Assembly: GCA_016710785.1 (NCBI GenBank)
Contig: JADJUE010000009.1
Coordinates: 124,001 to 188,000 of the forward strand
Origin: Candidatus Epilinea brevis
GTDB taxonomy: Bacteria > Chloroflexota > Anaerolineae > Epilineales > Epilineaceae
Direction: 5' to 3'
Length of the DNA: 64,000 nucleotides
Below the pieces are notes generated by a model. The model ran no database searches, had not been told where the DNA came from, and saw only the letters and a program-made list of their open reading frames with translations. The translations under genes were made by a program, and so were the position numbers. This document shows, one piece after another, positions 16,027-25,609 of this stretch (position 1 is its first letter; every line of letters starts with the position of its first letter).

Positions 16027-19000
16027 ATGCTCTACCCGACAACTCCCAAGCGGCAGTCATCACGGTTCACCGCCCGGCATCGGCGGCAAATCGGTGGCGG
16101 CATGCTGCTGTCTATCAGCTGCCTGGCCACCACCCTGGGGCTCTTGCACCTCCTCCCCGGCGCGTCATCGCCGCCGGCGCGGGCGCAGGTCTTGCGCTAC
16201 GTGGATGACGACGCGGGCTGCCTGGGTCGTTCGCCCTGCTACGGCAGCGTCCAGGCGGCGGTCGATGCCGCCGGCGACGGTGATGTCATCGACATCGCGC
16301 CCGGACTCTATCCGGAACGGGTCAGCGTGATCAACAAGTCGGTGCATCTTCGCGGTCCGGGTGCGGGATCCTCAAGCGCCGGCGACGATCCCCAGATACA
16401 TGCCCTGATCGCGCCGGTCGCCGGCGACGCCATGCGGGCGATCATCACCATGGATGCCCGCAGCAAGGGAATGGATGGCCCGCGGGTCCAAGGGCTGCGG
16501 CTGCGAGGAGCCACGGCCTACGGTATCCTGCTCGTCGGCCGCAAGGTCGGTGATCCCTACGGCCTTCCGTCAGGACTGCCACCCAGCACCGCGTCTGCCT
16601 GGCTACGCGGCGCGCGGATCGACGACTGCCTGGTGAGCCTCGTGCCGGTCGCCGGAGCGCCGAACGACGCGGGCGGGGTCGTCCTGTACCATGCCGAGCA
16701 GGCAAGGCTGACCGGCGTCACGGTAGACGGTGGCCGAACCGGCCTGCGGCTGGTGGCGCCGGAGAACCCACGTCTGCGCGACAGCGCATCGACATCCGCA
16801 GAGGATGCGGGTGTGTTCGTGATCGCGGGGCGCGGGCTGATCGACGTGCAGGCCCTGACCGTGGCCGGCGCCGGCCGCGTGGGGCTGGAGGTGGTCGATG
16901 CGGCCGAGTTGTGGCTCCATCGATCAACCTTGACCGGTGCTCCCTTGGCCGTGAGGTTGGTCGAGCGCGGTGGCCGGGCGGCAGACGCCGCTGTGGAGTT
17001 GCGCCTGGGAGGATCGCCCGGTGAGGGCAACCTCCTGACGGCCACGGGCGCCTTGGCCCTTGAACTGGTCAACCAGCGGCTGGATGCGTTGGACATGCCG
17101 GACCTGGAGGCGCGCTACAACGACTGGGGCAGTCCCTACGGTCCGGAGATCGAGGACCGCATACGCCACCAGCCGGATGACGCCCGCTTGGGTCATGTCG
17201 ACTTCGTGCCTTCTCTGGGCGTTCCGGTGGCGGTCGTTGTCGAAGCGGTACCGGTTGAGCTCGAGGCCGACGGGCTGTCGCGCGCCCAGATCCGCGCCGT
17301 GGCCCAGGATGCGGCTGGACGGCCGGCCTCCGATCGAAGCCTGGCTGTGTTCGGCAGCATCGGGGGCCTCATGCAGCGGCCAGGGGCCAGCGTCGAGGCC
17401 GAGCGTGACAGCGTCGCCCGATCCGGAACCTGGCAAGAACTGAACGACGGTCGCTTCGGCGCCTCGGGCGGCGGTTCCTACCTGTTCAGCCAGATGCCGG
17501 GGGCTATCCTGGAATGGTCCTTCGACGCATCGGCGGTCCTCCTGCGCTTTGGGCAGTCGCCGCTCGACGGCGATCGCTTCCGGGTGCGCATCGATGGCGT
17601 TGCCCAGGGGGATCTGAACACCTTGGGACCGCATCGTGGCTGGGACGAGCGGCTCCTCGCCCGCGATCTGGGTCCCGGCACCCATCGACTCACCTTGGAA
17701 CTCCTCGCCGGCGAGTTGGCGGTCGACGCCCTGGTCGCCGGGGAGCCGCTCCGCAACGGGCAGGCAGAGCAATGGCTGCAGGCGCCGGAACTCCTGGGCG
17801 AGGCGCAGGTGTCGGTAGCCCTGCGCGGTGCCCCGGACGGATCCTTGGTCGCACGTACCGTGGTGCCCTTCGTTCCTGGACCGCCGGCCAACCTGAGCCT
17901 GCAGCTGCCTCCAGGCCCGGTGTCCGCCGGCGGCGCACGACTGCCGTTGGAAGCCGTGGTGCGCGACGCACGGGGCCGCGACGTGCGCGACGGAACCCTG
18001 GTGACCTTCAGCGTCACGAGCGGCCTCGTGGATCCGGCGCTGTCCTATACCCGCGCCGGCCGGGCCGGCTCTGAGTTCGTCAGCGGCACAAGGCCTGGAG
18101 CGGTGACCATCCTGGCCCGGTCCGCGGCCATCAGCGCGTCTGCCCAGGTGACCGTGACTGCCGGGGCGGCCGCCTCGGTGGCGGTGACCAGCACCCGGAC
18201 GAGCCTGGCGGCCAACGGTTTCTCCCGGGCGCCACTGTTGATCCGCGTCCGCGACGCCGGAGGCTTCGCGGTCGCCGACGGCACGCCGGTGCGACTGACC
18301 ACCGACCTCGGCAGCATCGAGCCGGCGCTCGTGGTGACCGAAGGCGGCGACGCCCGCGCCGATCTGGTCGCCGGGTCGCAGATGGGGCGGGCCACCGTGG
18401 CCGCCACCGTCGACGACGTCGTCGGCCTGTTGGGCATCGATCTGGAGGGCACGGACCTCCGGCTGCAGAAGACGGTACTGCCACAGGGCGTGGTGGTGCC
18501 TGGCGAGCGCATCACCTTTACCCTGCGCCTGGCCAATGTCGGCACCGGAACCGTCTACGACATCCACCTCCAGGATCCGCTGCCCAGCGGGCTGGTGTCG
18601 CCAACGCTCAGGGCCAGCTTCGTGCCGCGCGGTCCGCAATTGCGCAATGTCGACCCCAATCTGCCCTACATGCTGAGCATCGACCGGCTCGCGCCTAACC
18701 AGGTGGGCTATGTCACCGTCACCAGCCGCATCGACACCAGCTTGCGTTGGGGCGTTCGGAAGACAGTCGTCAATCGGGCCGAGGCGCGCGCGCCCAGCGC
18801 GGCCGAGGCGCATCCAGAGGACAATCAGTCCTCCGCGGCGATCGACGTGGTCTCAGGCGCGGCGTTCACGGTCACTTTGGCGGCGTCGCCGGAGATGCCT
18901 GCCGGTGGTTCGTCGATCCCGGTGACGGCCCGGGTGACCGATCGAATGGGGCGGCCGGCGGCCGATGGCACGGCCGTGTTCTTCAACCTGGAACCGCCCG

Positions 19001-19752
19001 ATCTGGCCAGCCTGGGCGCTTCGGTCCTGACCACCGTCGAGGGCCGGGTCGCGACGCGCCTCGTCAGCGGCGACAGAGCCGGACGTGTCCAGGTGCGGGC
19101 CATCACGGTCGGCGACCGTTCGGCGCAGCTCTCGGTGCGCATCACCCCCGGCCCGGCGACGACCCTGCTGTTGGCCAGCCAGCGGCCGCGCCTGGTCGTC
19201 GGTGGTCAGACCACCGCGGTGACCGCTACCGTCACCGACCGCTTCGCCAATCCCGTTCCCCAGGTCTTGGTCAATTTCAGCTCCAACATCGGCGGCCTCG
19301 GGGTGATCGATGGCTTGACCTCGGCGTCCGGTCTGGTCACCACAACCCTGGCAACCGGATACCGGGTGGGAATCGCCCGTCTAAGGGCCGACAGCGGCAA
19401 CCTGGTGGCTTCGCTCGACCTCCCGGTGCTGGCGGGTCCGCCTGCCAGCCTGTCGCTCTCCACGGATGGCTCGGTACTCAAGCTAGGCCAGTCGGCCCAG
19501 GTGAGCGCGATGGTCCGCGACAGCTATGCCAACCCGGTGTCCGGAGCCCTGGTGGACTTCGCGTTCGACCTGGGTGCGATGAGCCCGCCGAGTGGCGCGA
19601 CGGGCACCGATGGCCTTGCGCGCAGCCGTCTCAGCGCCCAGCGTGGCGGTGTCGGTCTGCTGGAGGCCCGGGTCGGCGCGCTCTATCGCGGCATCCGCAT
19701 CGATGTGCAGGGCCGGCGCGTCTTCATGCCTCGACTGGAACGCCGTCGATAG
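16027..19752 (+). CDS. Large secreted adhesin: beta-helix, invasin/Big_1-like Ig repeats and a DUF11 domain
   Basis: A 1241-residue exported protein with a long signal region (hydrophobic LLSISCLATTLGLLHLLPGA, then PPARAQ). Residues ~60-390 look like a pectate-lyase-type beta-helix: GSVQAAVDAAGDGDVIDIAP is the typical first turn. Then come an Ig-like unit, a ligand-binding-like beta domain (residues ~465-580), two bacterial Ig/invasin-like repeats (for example SLAANGFSRAPLLIRVRD), a DUF11 domain (RLQKTVLPQGVVVPGERITF, near residue 815) and about three more Ig-like repeats (VTDRMGRPAADGTAVFFN; VRDSYANPVSGALVDF). The C-terminus is RVFMPRLERRR, a variant of the LP-type tail seen in other surface proteins here. 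It probably forms a stalk-like adhesin. Confidence 0.82.
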   Translation: MLYPTTPKRQSSRFTARHRRQIGGGMLLSISCLATTLGLLHLLPGASSPPARAQVLRYVDDDAGCLGRSPCYGSVQAAVDAAGDGDVIDIAPGLYPERVSVINKSVHLRGPGAGSSSAGDDPQIHALIAPVAGDAMRAIITMDARSKGMDGPRVQGLRLRGATAYGILLVGRKVGDPYGLPSGLPPSTASAWLRGARIDDCLVSLVPVAGAPNDAGGVVLYHAEQARLTGVTVDGGRTGLRLVAPENPRLRDSASTSAEDAGVFVIAGRGLIDVQALTVAGAGRVGLEVVDAAELWLHRSTLTGAPLAVRLVERGGRAADAAVELRLGGSPGEGNLLTATGALALELVNQRLDALDMPDLEARYNDWGSPYGPEIEDRIRHQPDDARLGHVDFVPSLGVPVAVVVEAVPVELEADGLSRAQIRAVAQDAAGRPASDRSLAVFGSIGGLMQRPGASVEAERDSVARSGTWQELNDGRFGASGGGSYLFSQMPGAILEWSFDASAVLLRFGQSPLDGDRFRVRIDGVAQGDLNTLGPHRGWDERLLARDLGPGTHRLTLELLAGELAVDALVAGEPLRNGQAEQWLQAPELLGEAQVSVALRGAPDGSLVARTVVPFVPGPPANLSLQLPPGPVSAGGARLPLEAVVRDARGRDVRDGTLVTFSVTSGLVDPALSYTRAGRAGSEFVSGTRPGAVTILARSAAISASAQVTVTAGAAASVAVTSTRTSLAANGFSRAPLLIRVRDAGGFAVADGTPVRLTTDLGSIEPALVVTEGGDARADLVAGSQMGRATVAATVDDVVGLLGIDLEGTDLRLQKTVLPQGVVVPGERITFTLRLANVGTGTVYDIHLQDPLPSGLVSPTLRASFVPRGPQLRNVDPNLPYMLSIDRLAPNQVGYVTVTSRIDTSLRWGVRKTVVNRAEARAPSAAEAHPEDNQSSAAIDVVSGAAFTVTLAASPEMPAGGSSIPVTARVTDRMGRPAADGTAVFFNLEPPDLASLGASVLTTVEGRVATRLVSGDRAGRVQVRAITVGDRSAQLSVRITPGPATTLLLASQRPRLVVGGQTTAVTATVTDRFANPVPQVLVNFSSNIGGLGVIDGLTSASGLVTTTLATGYRVGIARLRADSGNLVASLDLPVLAGPPASLSLSTDGSVLKLGQSAQVSAMVRDSYANPVSGALVDFAFDLGAMSPPSGATGTDGLARSRLSAQRGGVGLLEARVGALYRGIRIDVQGRRVFMPRLERRR

Positions 19753-19794
19753 GATCGCGCCACAGAGGTCGCTGAGCCGAGCCGGTAACGCGGA

Positions 19795-20880
19795 TCAGGC
19801 GACCGTTTCCAGGTACGCGGCGACGATGTCGCGCGCCGCCTCGAGGTCGACGCGGTGGATCATCTCCGTGACCGTGTGGATGTAGCGCGTGCCGACGACG
19901 ATGCCCACCGCGCGCGCCCCGGCCGCCGCCTGCTGCGCGGCCGCCCCGTCCTGGCCGCCGGCTCCCAGGATGGTTCGCTGATAGGGAATGCCCCGGGCCA
20001 CGGCCAGCGCCTCGATGTCCGCCACCAGGCCCATGTCGGCGATGAACGACGAGTCCTTGATATGCAAGCCGAATCCGCGACCCTGCACAGTGACCTGCTC
20101 TGGGTCCGGCACGCCGGGCGTGTCACAGGACAAGGTCACGTCCAGGCCCAGGCCGATATCCGGCAGTACGGCAAAGCTGGACGTCCGCGCACCGCGCAAC
20201 CCCACCTCCTCCTGCACCGTGAAGGCGACCACCACCTCGGCGGCATGCCCCTTGCCGGAGGCCGCTAGCTGACGGACGGACTCGATTCCCAGCCAGCACG
20301 CCACGCGGTTGTCCAAGGCCTTGGACACGATCTTGTCACCCAGGGTGATGAGGGGCTCGTCCATGACCACGAAGTCGCCGATCTTGACCTTCTCGCGCAC
20401 GGCGTCGGCGGGCAGGCCCATGTCGATGAAGAACTCCTTGACCTCCGGCACCTTCTTGCGATCCTCGGCCGAGGCGATGTGGACCGGCCGGCCGCCGGGA
20501 TTCATGACCGCTTGATACTCGCCGTCGGCGGTACAGATGCGCACGCGCCGCGAGAAGAGGTTGCGGGTGTCGAAGCCGCCGACCGGGTTGACCCACAAGA
20601 AGCCCTTGTCATCGATGAAGGAGACCAGGAAGCCGATCTCGTCCATATGACAGAGGAGCATGACCCGCGTCGGCCGATCGTCCTTGCCCTTCTTGGCTTT
20701 CGACGCCTTGCTCTTGCCGGCGGCTCGCGGCTGACGGCGGCAGATGAGGCTGCCCATGGCATCGACCTGCACCTCGTCGAACAGACCGGCGATCTCTGCT
20801 TGGATCAGGTCGCGGACGCGGCGCTCGTGTCCGGGCACACCGGGCGTTTCGCACAAGCGCTTGAGCAGATCGAGGTTCAT
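19795..20880 (-). CDS. M42-family metallo-aminopeptidase (glutamyl aminopeptidase / FrvX-like)
   Basis: A 361-residue M42 peptidase, a di-metal, usually tetrahedral cytoplasmic aminopeptidase that trims peptides. Visible motifs include the opening ETPGVPGHERRVRDL, the metal-binding LLCHMDEIGFLV (H and D ligands), DNRVACWLG and the catalytic EE pair in TVQEEVGLRGA. The C-terminal histidine is in RYIHTVTEMIH. A Lys-rich insert (KSKASKAKKGKDD) follows the first strand. The start at 20880 (MNLDLLKRLCETPG) is chosen over a longer frame because AGGAAG lies 10 nt upstream and family members begin here. It follows two FemAB-like genes on the same strand after a 100-bp gap. Confidence 0.9.
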   Translation of the reverse strand: MNLDLLKRLCETPGVPGHERRVRDLIQAEIAGLFDEVQVDAMGSLICRRQPRAAGKSKASKAKKGKDDRPTRVMLLCHMDEIGFLVSFIDDKGFLWVNPVGGFDTRNLFSRRVRICTADGEYQAVMNPGGRPVHIASAEDRKKVPEVKEFFIDMGLPADAVREKVKIGDFVVMDEPLITLGDKIVSKALDNRVACWLGIESVRQLAASGKGHAAEVVVAFTVQEEVGLRGARTSSFAVLPDIGLGLDVTLSCDTPGVPDPEQVTVQGRGFGLHIKDSSFIADMGLVADIEALAVARGIPYQRTILGAGGQDGAAAQQAAAGARAVGIVVGTRYIHTVTEMIHRVDLEAARDIVAAYLETVA

Positions 20881-20980
20881 GGGCTTCACGCTTCCTACTG
20901 GGTTGACAAAACGGTCATTTCGATGGTCCGGAGACGTCGGCGAAGGCCGAATGGTAGACAGGCGGGGCGGCCATGGCAAT

Positions 20981-22042
20981 TCACGGGCGACTGGCGGTCG
21001 GCATTCGACCACGAACGATTCGCTCGAGCCGCCAGGCGGCCAGGCGGCGATACAGTGCATGGGCTGCCGGTCGGGTGGATAGGTCCCAGGCCCCGAGTTG
21101 CGGGGTCAGCACGGCGCCGAAGCCGGCCTTGAACCGTGCGACGCCCCATAGCGGGTCGGCAGGATCATCCGGGTCCGGCCCGCCCCACCAGTCGTAGTGC
21201 CGGCAGCCACGGTCACGGGCCCACCGCAGGCTCTCCCATTGGGCGGCAAAGGCGGGCATGTGCTCGCGGCCTCGCTCGCCGGAGGCTCCATACAGGTACC
21301 AGGCCGTCGGGCCGAAGACGACCGGAATCACGGCCGCCAGCGGTTCGCCCTCCCGTTCGGCCAGAAGTACCGTGCACTGGCCGCGGCGATGGAAGTCTTC
21401 GATGAGGTCGCGATAATAGGCCGGTGCCCGCAGCCCGAAGCCCGCGCGGCGGCCGGTGGCCCCGTAGAGGTCGAGGAAGGCGTCGATGCCGGCGATCCCC
21501 GCGTCGCGAACGACCACCCCCCGCCTGGCGGCCAGCCCGATGTTGTAGCGCGTCTTGGCATGCATGCCGGCCATCATGACCTCGTCAGCGTCGAGATCGC
21601 TCGTCATGGTATGCGCAAACTGGATCTGTTCGGCCGATGGGCGCCAACCCAGCTCGCGCCAGGTCGCGGACAGGTCCGTCCGGTCGCGGGCGACGTCGGG
21701 ATCCATCTTCAGGTACAGGAGCCCCCGCTGCCGTGCCCAGGCGGCCAGGTCCAACAGCGGTCGTCGCCAGCGCGAGGCATCGCCGCCGTCATCGACCAGC
21801 GGACCTCTGGCCACGTAGCCCATGGACAGTGGTAGGCGGCCCAAGCGGCGCATGAGCACCTGGGCAACGGCCAGCGGCTTCGAGTCGGTTGCATCCGCCG
21901 CGGCCGTCCATTTGAATCGTGCCGCCGTCCAGCCCCAGCGCTCCTTCAGGGCGCCCCAGTCGGCTGATTGAAGCAGGTGGGGGCGCGGCATCTTCAGGAC
22001 CCACTGGTCCCAGTCTCGTCCCCGGCCCCGGAACTCCGCCAT
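20981..22042 (-). CDS. FemAB-family peptidoglycan bridge aminoacyltransferase (second of a tandem pair)
   Basis: A 353-residue protein of the FemAB/FemX superfamily: two GNAT-like folds that add an amino acid from aminoacyl-tRNA to the lipid II stem peptide. Hallmarks are LLQSADWGALKERWGW near the N-terminus, AKTRYNIGLAARRGVVVRDA in the second lobe, and the C-terminal GCRHYDWWGGPDPDDP with AHALYRRLAAWR. It starts 3 bp after the stop of the paralogous gene at 22046, so the two are co-transcribed. Which residue each copy adds cannot be read from the sequence. Some FemAB relatives act on other small substrates. Confidence 0.87.
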   Translation of the reverse strand: MAEFRGRGRDWDQWVLKMPRPHLLQSADWGALKERWGWTAARFKWTAAADATDSKPLAVAQVLMRRLGRLPLSMGYVARGPLVDDGGDASRWRRPLLDLAAWARQRGLLYLKMDPDVARDRTDLSATWRELGWRPSAEQIQFAHTMTSDLDADEVMMAGMHAKTRYNIGLAARRGVVVRDAGIAGIDAFLDLYGATGRRAGFGLRAPAYYRDLIEDFHRRGQCTVLLAEREGEPLAAVIPVVFGPTAWYLYGASGERGREHMPAFAAQWESLRWARDRGCRHYDWWGGPDPDDPADPLWGVARFKAGFGAVLTPQLGAWDLSTRPAAHALYRRLAAWRLERIVRGRMPTASRP

Positions 22043-22045
22043 GGG

Positions 22046-23140
22046 TCAGCGCCGCCGGACGAAACGTCGCAGTCGCGGCAGGACCTGCAGCGCCAAGGCA
22101 TAGCGCAAGGGGGCATGCACGCGGTCCCAGGCGCCGACGGCCCGCCACACCCGCCCGCCGAAGCCGCGTTTGAAACCCCACACGCCCCAGAGCCCGGCTT
22201 GCTGGCCGGTCTCGGCCTGCGGGGCGGACACGGCATCCAGGTCGCGGCCCTCGACCGCGGCGAGACCCAAGGCATCGGGAATGCCCCAGAAGTCATAGCG
22301 GTCCAGACCCGCTCGAGCGGCGTCCTGGATGGCCTGCCATTGCAGCAGGTGGTTGGGCATGGCGTCGCGGTGCAGATCGGATGAACCGCCGTACAGATAG
22401 GTTGCCTGCCGCCCGTGATGCAGCACCAGGATGCCGGCCAGCGCCTGGCCGTCCAGTCGCGCCACGTACAGGTGGGCGGCGGAACCGAAGGCCCGGCCCA
22501 CGCTGCAGTAGTAACCCAACGGCCGCGCTCCGAAGCCGTTGCGCTGGGCCGTGTGGTGCACCAGAGACTCGAAGTCGGTCCAGCCATCCTCCGCGTCCTC
22601 CTGGGACACCTGGACGCCGCGGCGCTCCGCCAGTCGGATGTTGTAACGCCACTTCTGCTTCATTCCAGCCAGCAGGGCCTCGGGGCCGCCTCGCAGATCC
22701 AGCATGACGGTGCTGGCCGGTTGGACGGCTTCGGCGGGCCGCAGACCGAAGCCGCTCAAGAGCTGCCGGGCCTCCGGCCGGTCTTCCCAGGGCGGTTCGA
22801 AACGGACGAAGATGCAATCGGCCGTCAGGGCGTCGACCGCCGCCATGAGGCTCGGCGACAGGACGCCATCGGATTCGACGACTGGGCCGCGCGGTACGTA
22901 GGCCATCCGCAGTCCCCATCGCCCGCGTACCAGGACCTGGGCGCCTTGGAGGATGCTCCCGCCGTCAGGATCGCGCAGCGCGACCCGGCGTACCGCCCAG
23001 CCCTGTCCCGCGCGGATCGTCGCCCAGGCCGATGCCTGGAGGAAGTGGCCCTCCGGGGCGGCTTGAACGAAGGTGTCCCATTCCGCCACGGAGGGATGGG
23101 TGTCGATGGCTGGTTCCCGCGGCGTTGTTTGGTGCTGCAT
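22046..23140 (-). CDS. FemAB-family peptidoglycan bridge aminoacyltransferase (first of a tandem pair)
   Basis: A 364-residue paralogue of the next gene, sharing FLQASAWATIRAGQGWAVRR near the N-terminus, MKQKWRYNIRLAERRGVQVS in the middle and a C-terminal DRYDFWGIPDALG. The two copies keep the same layout but are clearly diverged, as expected if they add successive bridge residues (as FemA and FemB do). The start ATG at 23140 lies 67 bp from the -35 box of the divergent nuo promoter, so the intergenic region is shared. This is the first gene of a three-gene minus-strand set (FemAB, FemAB, M42 peptidase). Confidence 0.87.
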   Translation of the reverse strand: MQHQTTPREPAIDTHPSVAEWDTFVQAAPEGHFLQASAWATIRAGQGWAVRRVALRDPDGGSILQGAQVLVRGRWGLRMAYVPRGPVVESDGVLSPSLMAAVDALTADCIFVRFEPPWEDRPEARQLLSGFGLRPAEAVQPASTVMLDLRGGPEALLAGMKQKWRYNIRLAERRGVQVSQEDAEDGWTDFESLVHHTAQRNGFGARPLGYYCSVGRAFGSAAHLYVARLDGQALAGILVLHHGRQATYLYGGSSDLHRDAMPNHLLQWQAIQDAARAGLDRYDFWGIPDALGLAAVEGRDLDAVSAPQAETGQQAGLWGVWGFKRGFGGRVWRAVGAWDRVHAPLRYALALQVLPRLRRFVRRR

Positions 23141-23207
23141 TTCGGCGAAGAGCTTAGCACAGCCGCGCCCGTCCTTGGCTGGCTCTCGGGCGCTTGACCG
23201 CCCGGTC

Positions 23208-23235
23208 TTGCCATGCCTGACGCCTGTGTTATAAT
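23208..23235 (+). promoter_or_regulatory. Near-consensus promoter of the nuo operon
   Basis: TTGCCA (23208-23213), a 16-nt spacer and a perfect TATAAT (23230-23235) precede nuoA. The predicted start site leaves a ~60-nt leader that ends in GGAGGT (23288-23293), 8 nt before the ATG. Confidence 0.8.
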
Positions 23236-23301
23236 CGCGCCCGTTTGCCGCCCGTGACCGATTCGGGCCACGCGGTGACGACCTTGCGGAGGTAGTGCGA
23301 C

Positions 23302-23658
23302 ATGGTCGATAACTGGGGATTCATCGCCGTTCTGACCTTGGTGGCCTTCACCGTACCCCTGATCGGTCTGGCGCTGTCCTGGCTGCTGCGGCCACACCGG
23401 CCGGGACCGATCAAGCAGACCACCTATGAATGCGGACTGGAGACCATCGGTGACAGCTGGGTGCAGTTCAAGGTGCAGTACTACCTGTACGCCTTGATCT
23501 TCGTGCTCTTCGATGTCGAGACCGTCTTCCTCTATCCCTGGGCGGTGGCCTTCCTGGGCCTGCCGCTGTTCGCCCTGGTGGAGATGGTCATCTTCCTGGG
23601 CATCCTGGCGATCGGCCTGATCTACGCCTGGCGCAAGGGCGCTCTGGAATGGGTATGA
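23302..23658 (+). CDS. nuoA: NADH-quinone oxidoreductase subunit A
   Basis: A 118-residue, three-helix membrane subunit of complex I. The family signature YECGLETIGDSWVQFKVQYY follows the first helix, and FDVETVFLYPWA is present in the second. The length is typical. A strong ribosome binding site (GGAGGT) and a near-consensus promoter precede it. It opens an operon that continues directly to nuoH, skipping nuoB-nuoG. Confidence 0.97.
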   Translation: MVDNWGFIAVLTLVAFTVPLIGLALSWLLRPHRPGPIKQTTYECGLETIGDSWVQFKVQYYLYALIFVLFDVETVFLYPWAVAFLGLPLFALVEMVIFLGILAIGLIYAWRKGALEWV

Positions 23659-23695
23659 ACCGCGCCGCGCGCCCACATGAGGGAGATTGGACCCG

Positions 23696-25021
23696 ATGAT
23701 GATGGAACTGATGCCGGTCTGGTTGCAGGCGGGCGCGGGCAATCCCCTGCGCGAGTTCCTGCTCGAGAACATCCTGACGGGTCTGTCGGAGGCCTGGCGC
23801 CCTCTGGTCGCCGACCTCCTTACCTGGTCGCTGACATGCGCCCTGATCATGGGCATCGTGCAGGTCACCATGCTGTACTGCACCTTGCTGGAGCGCAAAT
23901 TCGTGGGGCGCATCCAGGACCGCATCGGTCCTAACCGGGTGGGGTACTGGGGCCTCCTGCAGCCCTTCGCCGACATGGTGAAGATGCTGACCAAGGAGGA
24001 CATCACGCCGGCGGTGGCGCATCGTTCGGTGTACAACCTGGGGGCGATCCTGGTGGTGCCACCGGCCATCATGGTCTTCGCCATTCTACCGCTCAGCCTG
24101 GGCCTGGTGGCCAGCGACCTGTCGGTGGGCTTCCTCTACTTCATCTCGGTGGCCTCGGTGGTCATCGTTCCCATCTTCATGGCCGGCTGGGGCTCGCGCA
24201 ACAAGTTCGCGCTCATCGGCGCCATGCGCGCCGTAGCCCAGACGGTGTCCTATGAGATCCCGCAGGTGCTCTCGGTGGTGGGCGTGCTGCTGCTGGCCGG
24301 CTCGCTGTCCACCGGGGACATCATCCTGGCCCAGGGTACGGTCGGCAGCGGGGCCCAGGCATCCCAGGGATTCCCCGGCGGCTGGTTCATCCTGACCCAA
24401 CCGATCGCCTTCGTCATCTACCTCATGGCCACGACGGCCGAGGTGGAGCGCACCCCCTTCGACATTCCCGAGGCGGAGAGCGAGATCATCGCTGGGTACC
24501 ACACGGAGTATGCGGGTATCAAGTTCGGGCTCTTCCAGCTCTCGCAGTACTTCATGACCATCGCCTCGGCGGCGCTGGGCTCGGTGCTGTTCCTGGGCGG
24601 TTGGATGTCGCCTTTTCCTGGAGGTCTATTGCAGACCCTCGGACCGCTCAACCTCGGGTTCTTCTGGATGGGCGCCAAGACCCTGCTGCTGATCCTGGGC
24701 TTCATGTGGTTGCGCGGCACCTGGCCCCGGCTGCGGTCGGACCAGCTGATGGGCTTTGCCTGGAAGGTGCTGGTGCCCCTCAGCCTGGCCAACCTCCTGA
24801 TCACCGCCTTGCTCGGTTGGCTGCTGCACGGTTGGTGGAACGCCTCCGGCGCCCAGGGGCTGGGCCGCAGCGCCGTGGTCGTCGTCGCCTTCCTCGCGGC
24901 CAACGGCTTGCTGCTCTTTGGCGCCATGCTGGGATTTGGTCGGCTGCGGGCCAAGGGCGGCCGGCCGGACATTCGCTTTGAGGCGACGGGCGTAGGTTCG
25001 TCGGTGGAGGGTGCCGCATGA
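23696..25021 (+). CDS. nuoH: NADH-quinone oxidoreductase subunit H
   Basis: About 441 residues with eight or more membrane helices; NuoH forms the quinone-binding chamber at the junction of the two arms. Conserved stretches include LERKFVGRIQDRIGPNRVG, QPFADMVKMLTKEDITP, AQTVSYEIP and ERTPFDIPEAESEIIAGYHT. The ATG at 23696 is preferred over the TTG at 23687 because GGGAG lies 10 nt upstream of it. The C-terminal ~50 residues extend past the usual end with a further helix and a hydrophilic tail. Its stop overlaps the nuoJ start (ATGA). Confidence 0.96.
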   Translation: MMMELMPVWLQAGAGNPLREFLLENILTGLSEAWRPLVADLLTWSLTCALIMGIVQVTMLYCTLLERKFVGRIQDRIGPNRVGYWGLLQPFADMVKMLTKEDITPAVAHRSVYNLGAILVVPPAIMVFAILPLSLGLVASDLSVGFLYFISVASVVIVPIFMAGWGSRNKFALIGAMRAVAQTVSYEIPQVLSVVGVLLLAGSLSTGDIILAQGTVGSGAQASQGFPGGWFILTQPIAFVIYLMATTAEVERTPFDIPEAESEIIAGYHTEYAGIKFGLFQLSQYFMTIASAALGSVLFLGGWMSPFPGGLLQTLGPLNLGFFWMGAKTLLLILGFMWLRGTWPRLRSDQLMGFAWKVLVPLSLANLLITALLGWLLHGWWNASGAQGLGRSAVVVVAFLAANGLLLFGAMLGFGRLRAKGGRPDIRFEATGVGSSVEGAA

Positions 25022-25593
25022 GTCAGCAGACCGTGGTTCAGCTCGTCTTCGGGGTGATGGCCGCCCTCAGTCTGGGCGGAGCGATGGGTGTGGTCATGGC
25101 GCGAACGGTGTTTGTCAGCGCGCTGTGGTTGATCCTGAGCTTCGTGGGCGTCGCCGGGCTCTACATCACCCTCGGCGCCGGCTTCCTGGCGGTGATCCAG
25201 GTTCTGGTGTACGTGGGGGCCATCTCGGTCCTGATCCTCTTCGCGATCATGCTCACCGAAGACGTGATGGGCGATGAACATCCCAACAACGGCCAGGTGG
25301 GCCTGGCGATCATCCTGCTCACACCGCTGATCTTCCTCCTCGGCAAGTGGGGCTTCACTGCCAACTGGCCGGTCAAGGCCGCGGCGATCCTGCCGCGATC
25401 CGGTCTGTCCGTGGACGCGGCCACGGCCGCCGCCCTGCCCGGTGCCTTGAAGACCGGCGATGCCTTTCTGGTGCCTGACTCGGTAGCCTATCTGGGTCGG
25501 GTGTTGATGACCGAGCATTTCCTGGCGTTCGAGGTCGTTTCGGTCGTGCTCCTGGTGGCCCTGGTCGGCGCCATCGTCATCGCGCGGGACTGA
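25018..25593 (+). CDS. nuoJ: NADH-quinone oxidoreductase subunit J
   Basis: A 191-residue membrane subunit of complex I. The conserved pattern GLYITLGAGFLAVIQVLVYV followed by GAISVLILFAIML is unmistakable. Five helices are expected. It overlaps nuoH by 4 bp. The peripheral [4Fe-4S] gene nuoI, which lies between nuoH and nuoJ in most operons, is absent here. Confidence 0.95.
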   Translation: MSQQTVVQLVFGVMAALSLGGAMGVVMARTVFVSALWLILSFVGVAGLYITLGAGFLAVIQVLVYVGAISVLILFAIMLTEDVMGDEHPNNGQVGLAIILLTPLIFLLGKWGFTANWPVKAAAILPRSGLSVDAATAAALPGALKTGDAFLVPDSVAYLGRVLMTEHFLAFEVVSVVLLVALVGAIVIARD

Positions 25594-25609
25594 GGGAAGG
25601 CAAGCAACC

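Noticed and set aside
20900..20930. Plus-strand TTGACA between the M42 and FemAB genes
   Set aside because: A perfect -35-like hexamer, but no -10 at the right distance and no plus-strand gene downstream.
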